Shown in pieces: positions 34,125 through 44,238 of a DNA stretch of 64,000 nucleotides. A program made the position numbers and the translations under genes. Each line of letters starts with the position of its first letter. Position 1 is the first letter of the stretch. The DNA comes from Onthophagus taurus (taxonomy: Eukaryota; Arthropoda; Insecta; Coleoptera; Scarabaeidae): the NCBI RefSeq assembly GCF_036711975.1, contig NC_091971.1, positions 22,141,501-22,205,500 of the forward strand. Direction: 5' to 3'. The notes beneath the pieces are model-generated. The model worked only from the letters and a program-made list of their open reading frames with translations. It did not search any database and was not told the origin of the DNA.

Positions 34125-35160
34125 CACTTCAGAAATGCACCAGAAATTATAAACATATTTCCCGGTATTCTATAGAAATTAACAGAATGGTAAGTAAACC
34201 GGGAAGTTATGTTAATAAAAAATAAAAACCATAACTACAAAAAAACAATAAACAAATAAAATAATAACTAAATCATTCAAATTAAAAAACCGTAAAACCT
34301 GGCGTTCTCATTTTCTATGTAGAACAAATTAATTAATTTAATATTAACTTGTAACTACATTCTCTAAGCGTTTCGCCCAAGTCTCTTCTGGCACTTTGTT
34401 TCACTTTGCGTTTATGCACATCTCGTATTAAGTTATATTTATTAGTTAGTTATATTTATGGACATAATTTATTCATAACGTTTTTAATTGTTAAATACGG
34501 TTATTGTTAGAATTTCAGTATACGTATTCTGATTTGCTAATCATATATGATATTATGTTAATTAGTATTAAATGTTTGGGATTCTAAAGTTAGAGAATTT
34601 TTTTATGTATTTTACTGTTTCTCGCGGATTTTAAGATGTTCCCGTTCACAACTATGTTAGACTCTACTCTACGAGATCTTTCTAATGACCTATTAATCAT
34701 TCAAATCGATACACAAACTAAAAAGTTTTTTATGGATGGAATTTATCATTCTTTACACGGGTTAAAATAAACTAGTGTTAGATTTTATATTGTAATATTT
34801 CGTTTATTTAGTCTAGTGTTGGAATATATCGAGCCTGCGACCTTAGTGTTTTTATAGTAGGTATTATTTTGTTTATTTAGTTAAGCGTTTTGTGTTGATA
34901 TTTGAGTCTTTGGGTAAGGGTTTTGGTTATAATTCTAACAAAAAAAAAACATAGAACATATTAAAATAGATAAACACCAGTGAAAGTATAAAAAAATGTT
35001 GTATGCATCACGTCTCACGTCAGCAGTGTCTTTTTCGAACTGGCCTGTTACTCGAATCGCGAACTCAATCTATTATTTAAATCTTACGTAGTGGTAAAAT
35101 GGATTTTTTTAACTTTGCATCTTAAGATAATAAAATAAATAAGTTTCTGTACTACAAATC
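34125..35160. other. Intergenic AT-rich region
   Basis: No gene is seen. The TTTATT at 35161-35166 is AATAAA on the minus strand, about 100 bp past the HMGCR stop codon, and is a likely poly(A) signal. Confidence 0.5.
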
Positions 35161-35262
35161 TTTATTAATTAATAATAATTTATAATAATCACAAAAAAAA
35201 TTAAAGTCTATTTCCATTTTTAATTTAATTTCTTATAAACTAATAATACTTGGTATTTGTTT

Positions 35263-37623
35263 TCAATTTGAAACACTCGAAGTAGACGATCGATTATGTT
35301 TTAAATGACTAGATACTAAATGGCCAACACTTAAAGCTGCCAATAAAGATAATTCGCCAGCTAAAACAGTTCCGCATATAATTTTAGCTAATAAACCAGC
35401 ATTTTCACCGGGATTTTCAACATTACTTCCTTTAACACCCAACATTTCCAAACAAGCAGATTGTGCGTGTAAAATTGTTCCACCTCCTACAGTACCAACT
35501 TCAATTGAAGGCATTGTACAACTTATATATAAATCTTCCCCGTTTAATCCCCATGGTTCCATCAATGTAATACAATTACTGCTGACGACGTTTTGAGCAG
35601 GATCTTGACCCGTTGCAATGAAAATTGCCGTGACAATATTCGCAGCGTGAGCATTAAATCCACCTAAACTTCCAGCCATTGCTGACCCAATCAAATTCTT
35701 CGAGATATTCACATCAATAAGAGAATGGCTTGTCGTTTTTAATAATGTTTTTACGGTTTCAGATGAAATTATAGCTTCGCAAACGACGGATTTTCCACGA
35801 CCTTCAATCCAATTTATAGCAGCCGGCTTTTTATCAGTACAAAAGTTTCCACTTAAACTTAAAATTTCCATCTCAGGGAAATGAATTTGCATATACTTTA
35901 ATGATCTTTCAGAACCTTTCGATAACATATTCATACCCATTGCATCCCCAGTTGACGCAACAAATCGCACAAAAAGATATCTACCCGCTATACGAGAAGT
36001 AATCTTTTTTAATCGAGCAAAATTGCTGGTTGAATCAAATGTCTTTTTTAATAATTTGAAATTATTGGGTTGTTCGATCCATGAGACAGCGTTTCCTGCA
36101 CTTTCTAATGATGGAAATCGAACTACCGGTCCCCTGGTCATTCCATCACGCACAATTCTGCTTGTAATTCCATTTTGAAACGTTGCTTTACAACCACGTG
36201 AAGTACTCGCAATTAAACAACCTTCCGTTGTAGCCATTGGAACAAAATGTTCGGTATTATCCAATTTTAAAGGGCCAATAATACCAACTGGTAGCGGAAC
36301 GTAACCTATTACATTTTCACAACAAGCTCCCAAAACTTTTTCGTAATCAAAATTTTGATATGGTAAAAGTGACAAAGCTTGATCTAATTTTTTGTGCTCG
36401 CTAAAAACTTTTCGCCGAATTCGAACGGCTTTTGCAGCGTTTTTAACGACTTTTTCTAAATTATACAAAGATATGTGTTTTTCTTTGAGTAAAACGATCA
36501 TTTCTTTATCAGTTAGTTCGTTTGGTGTTGTTTTAAGTATTTCTAGACAGTCAATTATGTTTCTATTTGGTTGATTATCTTCACCTGCGTCCCAAATTAA
36601 TTCGTTATTGATGGTGTTTACTTGAATTTCTTGGTTTTTTGGCGAATCGATTTTCGAAAATGAACTAAAACCGTCGTTATTTTCGAAAAAAATTAATTTT
36701 ACAATAAGCGCAAATAATAATATTAATACGACAATATGATCAGCACATAAACTTAACCATTTAAGTGAATATCCATTGAATAAAGTACCGTTATTGAGAG
36801 TGTTATCGTAAATTTCGGTTTCGTTTTTGAAAGATCTTCTGCTTACTAGGTGTACAACTGATAATCCAATTGACATTATTATTTTTACCCTTTGTATAAC
36901 AGGATTTGATTTTTCTTCCATTTCAATACATTGAGTTACGACGACATTTCTACGCGTTTTCTTACTCAACTCAATAATTAATGACAAACAAGATGGGTAC
37001 AAAGTCATAAAAACTATGTAATTTACAATAACTGATAGGCAAGCGAAATAGGATAACATTTCTAATCGATGCACCCCTGATAGAGTTCCTATTCCTATAA
37101 CTAAAGTTTCCACAATCGTATCTAACGTCATGGTGGGCCCCAAAAAGGCCATTCCTTTAGCAATGTTCTCCTTAATTTCGTTTTCGTTTTTTGCACTTAA
37201 ACCGTATCGAGCTAACATTGAAGCTTTCGATAAATCTATTAGTAACAAAAAGAAAAACATTGCATCTTTGAGATCTGCCAGATTAATATTGAGCAAGTTT
37301 AATAAGGTTGTTGTAAATATAAAGCTTGATATCACCGTAAATAATCCTGCTATACCTAAAATATATTTAGAGCCAAGTTTTTGTAAATTCCTAAATTGGT
37401 AATAACTATACAAAACAGCTAAACATCTTATTATTGTCATTACAATCATATCTACAGGAGAATACTCTTGGACACAACATGAATCAGACTTTGAGGGTGA
37501 AGCTTGGATAGTGGATTGATCGAGGGTTGATATGCATACTGTTAAAGTCACCGTCGCTACGATTACTTCCCATGGGTATTTACTGCAGGTTTCACCATAA
37601 ATGTAGAATAAATGGGATACCAT
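35263..37623 (-). CDS. Hmgcr: 3-hydroxy-3-methylglutaryl-CoA reductase
   Basis: It reduces HMG-CoA to mevalonate with NADPH at the ER membrane, the committed step of the isoprenoid pathway (juvenile hormone, dolichol and quinones in insects, which do not make sterols). It is a single 786-codon exon. The start chosen is the ATG at 37621-37623 (MVSHLFYIYG...PWEVI), which aligns with the family start; an in-frame GTG three codons upstream was rejected. Membrane segments of the sterol-sensing-domain type fill the N-terminal half (DLSKASMLARYGL, GPTMTLDTIVE). The catalytic half has ATTEGCLIAST, DKKPAAINWIEGRGK, TGQDPAQN, GTVGGGT, and the catalytic His in SHLKHNRS (about 773). Ser of HNRS (about 779) matches the AMPK phosphosite. 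It is shorter than vertebrate forms mainly in the linker. Confidence 0.97.
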   Translation of the reverse strand: MVSHLFYIYGETCSKYPWEVIVATVTLTVCISTLDQSTIQASPSKSDSCCVQEYSPVDMIVMTIIRCLAVLYSYYQFRNLQKLGSKYILGIAGLFTVISSFIFTTTLLNLLNINLADLKDAMFFFLLLIDLSKASMLARYGLSAKNENEIKENIAKGMAFLGPTMTLDTIVETLVIGIGTLSGVHRLEMLSYFACLSVIVNYIVFMTLYPSCLSLIIELSKKTRRNVVVTQCIEMEEKSNPVIQRVKIIMSIGLSVVHLVSRRSFKNETEIYDNTLNNGTLFNGYSLKWLSLCADHIVVLILLFALIVKLIFFENNDGFSSFSKIDSPKNQEIQVNTINNELIWDAGEDNQPNRNIIDCLEILKTTPNELTDKEMIVLLKEKHISLYNLEKVVKNAAKAVRIRRKVFSEHKKLDQALSLLPYQNFDYEKVLGACCENVIGYVPLPVGIIGPLKLDNTEHFVPMATTEGCLIASTSRGCKATFQNGITSRIVRDGMTRGPVVRFPSLESAGNAVSWIEQPNNFKLLKKTFDSTSNFARLKKITSRIAGRYLFVRFVASTGDAMGMNMLSKGSERSLKYMQIHFPEMEILSLSGNFCTDKKPAAINWIEGRGKSVVCEAIISSETVKTLLKTTSHSLIDVNISKNLIGSAMAGSLGGFNAHAANIVTAIFIATGQDPAQNVVSSNCITLMEPWGLNGEDLYISCTMPSIEVGTVGGGTILHAQSACLEMLGVKGSNVENPGENAGLLAKIICGTVLAGELSLLAALSVGHLVSSHLKHNRSSTSSVSN

Positions 37624-38693
37624 TTTGAACACGTTAACCCTTATTTTTACACTTTCTTTGAGATCCTTAATTTCGGGATATGATACAATTTTAAATTATT
37701 AGCAAACATTTCGAGATTTCTCTTGGTTATTGATAATTTTCATTTTAAAATCGATTTTAACTAAAGAAGGAAAACCAAAATAGTTGTTACTGTCACTTTT
37801 GATGTTTTTTAGAGGTTATCACGTTATTTATGAAATTTCGATAATTTGATACTAAAATAAAAACTATGAATAGTTTTTTGTGGCTTTTTTACTCACTTAA
37901 TTAAATTTTAACAAAAATTATATAGTTTTATTTAAAAATCTTGACTTATAGGTAATTTAGAGATACTTTATCGTTTTTTAGGTTATGTCGGTTGTCATAT
38001 GACAGATTTGCACCTACTCAAAATTGTTAATTATAACAAATTAATGTTTTATCACTTAAAAAACTTGATGGCATTATTTATTAGTAATAAAAATAATAAA
38101 TTTATAATTTAATACATTTTTTTTATTGATTTTATTCGTTACTGTCACTTTGATGCAACGTCACGTTTAACATGACGTTTACCAAACTTTTAAAAATCGA
38201 ATTATTTATATCAGCAATACTTTATTCAATAAATTTTGAGTTAAGTTATTAAAATAATCGGTTTTAATACAACTTTCGAATATTTTGATTTATTCACAAT
38301 TTTAATTTACAAAAAACCAACTTATTTTTACCATGACGTTTAAAAGGTTATGTCATAACCTTAAAAATTAAAAAATCACTAAATCGCTTTATCACATATT
38401 TTATTGAATTAAACCCATTACAGTAATCGATTCTAATAGAATTTCGAGAATTTTATAATCCATTTGGAATTCTTAATGATGTTTTAGTAAACACTCGATA
38501 ACCAATTTTGCAATTCAAAACTAAAAAAAAAAAACCTCCAAATCATGCTACGTGACGCGATTTAAAAGTAGGTGAGCACTTCTGTTAACGTTCGTGACTG
38601 ATAAACTAACGAGTGAAAGTTGATTATTATGCTGGTAATCATTCCGTGGAGATAACCCTTTTCCTCCTAATAATCGTCTCAAATCGAAATAAA
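37624..38693. promoter_or_regulatory. Divergent intergenic promoter region, HMGCR/HMBS
   Basis: About 1.07 kb of AT-rich DNA between the start codons of two divergent genes. It contains repeated short motifs ACGTTTA(C/A)CATGACGTTT (near 38160-38185 and 38333-38345), as CATGACGTTT twice. No TATA/Inr assignment is safe. Confidence 0.45.
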
Positions 38694-40244
38694 ATGAACG
38701 AATCTAAGAAAAATTCTACAATTATTAAAGTCGGTTCTAGAAGGAGCGAGGTAATTACATAATTTATTTCAATTAAAAACCTTACCTAATCAAATTTCTT
38801 TTACCTTTTCGTTTAGTTGGCTTTAATTCAAACAAATCATGTTATTTCACTTCTTAAAGAAGTTCATCCTGAAAAGGAATTTGAAATCGTTACTATGTGT
38901 ACGATGGGGGATAAAATCTTAGATATTCCTTTACCAAAGATTGGTGAAAAATCGCTTTTTACGAAAGAACTCGAAACAGCACTTGCAACAGGTTGTGTTG
39001 ACTTCGTGGTGCATTCTTTAAAAGATTTACCTACTACTTTACCTGAAAATATGGCTATTGGAGCTGTTTTAACTAGAGAAGACCCTCGAGATGCTTTGGT
39101 GTTGCGTAAAGATTGTTCTGGTTGTGATTTGGATACTTTACCTAAAGACAGTGTTATTGGGACATCCAGTTTACGTAGAGCAGCACAAATTAACAAGAAG
39201 TATCCTCATTTAAAAGTTGAAAATATACGTGGGAATTTAAATACTAGATTAAAAAAATTAGATGAACTTGATAAGTATCATGGAATTGTTTTAGCCGTCG
39301 CCGGCTTACATAGAATGGGGTGGAAAGATAGAATATCAAAATTAATTCCCTGTGAAGATATTTTATACGCGGTGGGTCAAGGTGCTTTAGCAGTTGAATG
39401 TCGAGAAAATGATGAAGAAATTCTCGAACTTTTAAAACCAATTTACGACGTCCCCACTGCACTTCGAATAATCGCAGAAAGAACGTTTTTGTGTACCCTT
39501 GGAGGCGGTTGCAGCGCCCCAGTTGCTATAACTTCTAAATTAAAAGAACAAAAAGATAACTCCACATTTAATTTATCTCTAAGCGGTGGAGTTTGGTCCT
39601 TAGATGGTTCAGAAGAATTAAAAGAATCCAACTCTTGTAAATTATACATGAATAATGTTCAAATTGAATGTGAAAATTGTCCAAAATCAAAAAATGAGAA
39701 TTCATGTAAAGAAGGCGATATTGAGTGTTTACAAACATGCAAAAATATGTGTAAAAGAAATTTATATAACGACACTCAATGTCCATATCAACCCAAAAAG
39801 AAACTAAAAGTTTCAGAAAATGACAAAAATGGTTCTGTATCAACTTCTAGTGATACAGATGTTGGTAAAAACGATCACTGCCCAGTGCATTTAACTGTTG
39901 GTGCTGATTTCATGGGGAAATGTCCATATTTAGATGGTGAAATGACAGGAAAATGTCCTGTTAATGGAAAAATTATGGGTAAAGCAATGGATGTTACAAA
40001 ATGTCCATTTTTAAAAGATGGAAAATTAGTCGATGTGGTTACAGTTAAGGAAAATAATATTATTGAAGGCGAAGAACAAATTGTAAAGAGTAATTTATTT
40101 TGCGGACTGGTTTCTTATCCCGGTGTTAATATTAAGGTGTTTCGGCAAGCTGAAGAGTTGGGGAGAACTTTGGCTGAAAGTTTGATTGAAAAGGGAGCAT
40201 CTAAAATCATGGCAAAAGCACAATCATACATTAGGGGGAACTAG
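38694..40244 (+). CDS. Hmbs: Hydroxymethylbilane synthase (porphobilinogen deaminase) with Cys-rich insert
   Basis: It polymerises four porphobilinogens to hydroxymethylbilane in the cytosol, the third step of haem synthesis. Two exons: 38694-38750 (19 codons) and 38817-40244, with a 66 bp GT/AG intron; 494 aa. Family blocks: VGSRRSE|LALIQT, GEKSLFTKELE, DFVVHSLKDLPT, GTSSLRRAAQ, NIRGNLNTRLKKLD, VGQGALAVE, and GGGCSAPV with the dipyrromethane-cofactor Cys at about 251. Then GGVWSLDGSEE. At about 300-440 an extra Cys-rich segment interrupts the third domain. It has six Cys-Pro dipeptides (about 307, 341, 374, 388, 399, 415) and the basic KKKLK. Domain 3 then ends GASKIMAKAQ. The family is usually 310-360 aa, so the insert is the main oddity. 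Confidence 0.95.
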
Positions 40245-40555
40245 TTGATTTATTTATTGTACTTTTTAGAAGTTATTAATTAGGTAGATGTAGAATATCC
40301 ATGACTTTACAAATGTTTTGTATTTAAGATTTTTTTATGGTGCAATGTTTTTGAAAATTTAAATATTATATGGTTGCAATTTTTTTTTTGTTTTTTTAGT
40401 TGATATAACCACAAGATATATAATTAAAATAATTATCATGATCTCTTAACCACATCCTATACTCTATTTTTTAATTCGGAGGAGTGTTTTCAAATAGAAG
40501 CGCCAAAAAGAAGAGTTGCTATTCGTCAGTTTTAAGGAAAAATTCGAAATGTTGC

Positions 40556-40612
40556 CGGCCGCCTAGAAACATTCGGGTTTAATCGCACGTCTCTCAAGAC
40601 GGCTTTATCTTT
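40556..40612. repeat. CTAG-type palindromic repeat, partial copy
   Basis: GCCTAGAAACATTCGGGTTTAATCGCACG and TCTCAAGACGGCT match the centre of the palindrome arrayed at 62757-63640. It stops where the Jockey-like LINE begins. Confidence 0.65.
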
Positions 40613-40619
40613 TCATTTT

Positions 40620-43420
40620 TTTATGTTTATTCAGTTTATTTCGTATGAATTTTTCTCATGTTTGAAATTGATGAATTGCTCCAAATTAGGAAGGCATAAG
40701 TTACTAGTGGCCTAATAAGGGCTTTATAAAGAAGTAGAGTACACTCAGTTCGCAGTGGTGATTTTCTGTTGATCAGAGGATACACTTGGCGAAACCTGGC
40801 ATATCCTTGGTTGACCTTTGAGTTTATGTGGAGTTTCCAGGTGAGGCGATGATCAAGGAGAACTCCGAGGTATTTAATGGCTTCATCTTTTGCTTTCCAC
40901 TATATTTCTTGATCGTTTATAATAATGTAAGGAGCATTTTGATAAGGTCTTAGCGAAAAGATCTTGGTCTGGCATTGAGCTGAATGGCCCATTTTGATAA
41001 CCATTTCTGGATTTTGTCTACTGACCTTTGAAGTGTCTCAATAGCATCAATCAGGATGCCGTTTTGTCCCATTATTAACATATCATCCGCAAACATGGCG
41101 ATTTTGAAGTTTACGTCGGTCGGGATATCATGCATAAAGATGTTCAACAGAGCAGGGCAAAACTACTACCTTCTGGAATGCCTGCAAGTATTCTTCGAGT
41201 GCTGGAGGAATATCCATTGATGGTGACGGAGAAAGTTTTCTCCTCCAGGAAAGAGAACAGAATGGCAACTAAATAGTTGCTTAACCCCGTTTGATTGAGC
41301 TTGTATTTTAATCCTTCAATCCAGACAGTATCGAAGGTCCTTGTTACATCCAGCGAAACAACAGCTGTAAACTTTTTAGCCTCGAACCCTTCCTCGATAT
41401 ATTCCGCTACTCTTGCCAGTTGGTGAACTGTGTTATGTCCCTCTCTAAATCCATACTGGATGTTTGGGATTATTTTGAGGAGGCTTCTTGTAGTCGATGA
41501 TGGATGACTCGTTCGAATAGCTTAGATAAGGATGAGAGGAGACTGATTGAGCGATAATTGGCTGGGTCTGTATTGATTTTGCCTGGCTTTCTGAACATTA
41601 GGATTTACGCTTTTTTACATACTACCAGAAAGTAGCCATTTTCCAGGCAGCAATTAAAAATTCCTGTGATGTGACTCAGTAGTTTCTCCGGAAGGTGTTT
41701 TATTACTATATTAGGTATCTGATCTAGGCCTGGAGCTTTTTTTAATGGCGAGTTTGCTATTTCTACCTTTAGTTCTTCTACTAAGATCCTGTCGGTCTCG
41801 ATAGTTACTGAAGTTAGTAGATGGGATTCATTATATTGTTGGATTGTGGTAATGTGACGAATATTGTCATTATTGATATTCAGTCGAAAACATTCTTCCA
41901 GATATTCCGCAAAGGTGTTGGCTTTGTCTTCGTCCGAGAATACTGGTGTTTCATTGACTAATATAGTAGGTATTTCTTCATATGTCCGCGTTATTTTCCT
42001 AGTGGTCTTCCACAAGTCTGGGTGAGTTTTTTATAATTGTTGATTCTATAGGCATCTAGTTCTTGAGAAATTGTATGAGTTAGTCTATTCAGTGTAGTTT
42101 TTATTTCTGGGTTACGCGTCTATTGCCATTTTCGGTGAACCCTCCGTTTTTCCTTGATGAGTAGCTGATGTTGGTAAGTTAAATTCTTGATTATTCGGTG
42201 AGTCTCCAAACTCTGCCCAGTTGATGAATCCATTGATCTGCTTATTAATTTTAGGTCTGTAGTCAGGTTGCTCTGCAATGGTGATGATTACCCGCAAATG
42301 ATCCGAGTTTAACTCGCTGATTATACACAGATTTAACTGGATGGTAAAATTTTTGGTTATTACTACATACATCTAAAATATCCGGTTGATAATCGCTTCT
42401 ATATGGAAAGTAGGTAAAAGTGCACTTGAAAACCGTATTTGGTTGCTAATAATTCCAGATTCAGTCCCGATGGATTATCTGCTCTGTATCCCCAGAGTTT
42501 ATTCTTGCTGTTAAGATCTCCTATAAGTAGGGTAGGTATAGAGCTACTCAACATTGAACTTATGTCAGTTTCTAGTAGTTTTTTGTTAGTATCCACATAT
42601 GATATTAACTGGAGTTGACTTATTTGTTTGGATTGCTATTGCCGTTACTTCAATAGCGGTGGTTTTACTGCTAAATTGATGGTGTTGAATTTGTCTTTTA
42701 ATTATAAATGCCACCCCTCCGGCAACTGTATCGGAAGGCCTATCTGCTCTATATACGTTATATCCTGCTATTCGGAAAGTCTCACTTGGAGCTAGGTGTG
42801 TTTCCGTGATACAAGCTACATCAATCTGATAGCGAGCCAAAAACGCAATAAGAAGAGTTCATTGTTCTTTAATACCATTGGCGTTGAAATTCAAGATGAT
42901 TAGGTTGCGTATGTTTGTTAGATTAGTCGTGAATTAAATGTGGGAGTAAATCTTTAAGATAGGAGAGAATGGTAGATAGGAGAGGTGCCCGTCATTCTGA
43001 GGATTGTTGTTGGTTTGGTTGATTCTCTACTTGAGCGGGAGCGGGCGTGCTTTTTACTGTCGATGCGTAGCTCCTGATATTAATCTTTGTTTGAGATATT
43101 GCTTGTGAGCTCTGGGTTTTTTGCGCAAGATGAACTGAAGTTGTTTGACGATGGTATTTGTTCTGATATTCGATGTGAATTTTACAGCCTCGATAGCTTG
43201 CTGGATGATCCACAATTAGCACACTTTGGTGGATCAGCTTGAAGTTTTTTTGCAATTAATGTGGTTGTGATTTTCACCGTATTTGACGCAGCTAGGGCTC
43301 ATTGAGCAGTAATTTTTCGTATGTCCATATCGTCGGCAGTTATGGCATTGTTGAATCTTTTGAGAATTCCTCCTGGCTTCGACTGTGATGATTGCATTGG
43401 AAATTTCCTTGACTTGATAG
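40620..43420 (-). mobile_element. Jockey-clade LINE, decayed, with gag-like, endonuclease and RT parts
   Basis: Read on the minus strand: a gag-like CCHC region (CHNCRRYGHTKNYC near 43320-43365); an AP endonuclease (VACITETHLAP, YNVYRADR, IGDLNSKNKLWG near 42490-42530, then NSDHLRV near 42300); and the RT (LKKAPGLDQIPNIVIK near 41690-41745, FADDMLIMG near 41070-41095, then the thumb to about 40680). Numerous frameshifts and stops. It lies just downstream of HMBS and is flanked on both sides by copies of a palindromic repeat. Confidence 0.85.
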
Positions 43421-43429
43421 ATTTCTTTG

Positions 43430-43745
43430 GCGGCTAAAGCCGAATGATTCTAGTTCTAGGTCTTGCGTTAGTTCTAGTGATAGTGTTAGTGTAACTACAC
43501 CTAATACTAGACCGAGAACTAGAATCGTTCGGGTTTAGCCGTAATTTTCTCAAGACGGCTAACCGCGAATGATTCTAGTTCTAGGTCTTACGTTAGTTCT
43601 AGTGATAGTGTAAAACTAGAACTAACACTAGAACTACAAAGCTCCTGGTTTATCGTCTTCAGACGATATTTTTTAGTTCTAGTGTTAGTTCTAGTTTTAG
43701 TTCAATAAAAATATACAACCTAGCAATATCTTATACTAACTAGCG
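43430..43745. repeat. CTAG-type palindromic repeat cluster
   Basis: Two copies of GCCGAATGATTCTAGTTCTAGGTCTT... separated by the inverse GAACTAGAATCGTTCGGGTTTAGCCG...CTCAAGACGGC form alternating palindromes. It ends in the body sequence TTCAATAAAAATATACAACCTAGC...ACTAACTAGCGCTA, also found at 62808 and 63560. The next base pairs are the HMBS duplicate. Confidence 0.75.
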
Positions 43746-43752
43746 CTACACT

Positions 43753-44062
43753 TTTTACGAAAAAACTAGAAACAGCACTTGCAACAAGTTGCGTTGACTT
43801 CGTGGTGCATCTAAAATCATGGCAAAAGCACAATCATACATTAGGGGGAACTAGTTGATTTATTTACTGTACTTTTTAGAAGCTATTAATTAAGTAGATA
43901 CAGAATATCCATGACTTTACAAATGTTTTGTATTTAAGATTTTTTTATAGTGCAATGTTTTTGAAAATTTAAATTTATGGTTGAAATTTTTGTTTTTTAG
44001 TTAATATAACCACAAGATATATAATTAAAATAATTATCATTATCTTTTAACCACATCCTACC
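43753..44062 (+). pseudogene. Partial HMBS duplicate with internal deletion
   Basis: CTTTTTACGAAAAAACTAGAAACAGCACTTGCAAC... (43750-43809) copies HMBS coding sequence 38957-39015. It jumps directly to CTAAAATCATGGCAAAAGC..., which copies 40200-40459, including the stop codon and 3' flank. About 1.18 kb of the gene is missing, joined at GCAT, a tetramer present at both break points. The copy is about 95% similar with small differences. It cannot encode the enzyme. Confidence 0.9.
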
Positions 44063-44238
44063 ATTTCAATAATTTTTTTTAGTGTATTTATTTTACGGGT
44101 GGCAATCCTTGTTTCAAATGACATTTTCCCACACAATCTGTCAAAAAATGCTTCAATGTTGATTTTCCAATAGTTTTCTATTTAACACGTCCGCAAAATT
44201 AATTAAATCACATTTATTTATACCCAAAATCACTTAAA

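Noticed and set aside
37624-37632. HMGCR start at an upstream in-frame codon (37632)
   Set aside because: That codon is GTG; the ATG at 37621-37623 aligns with the conserved N-terminus MVSHLF...PWEVI.
38864-39843. Minus-strand ORFs across the HMBS exon
   Set aside because: They are antisense shadows of a well-conserved enzyme frame.
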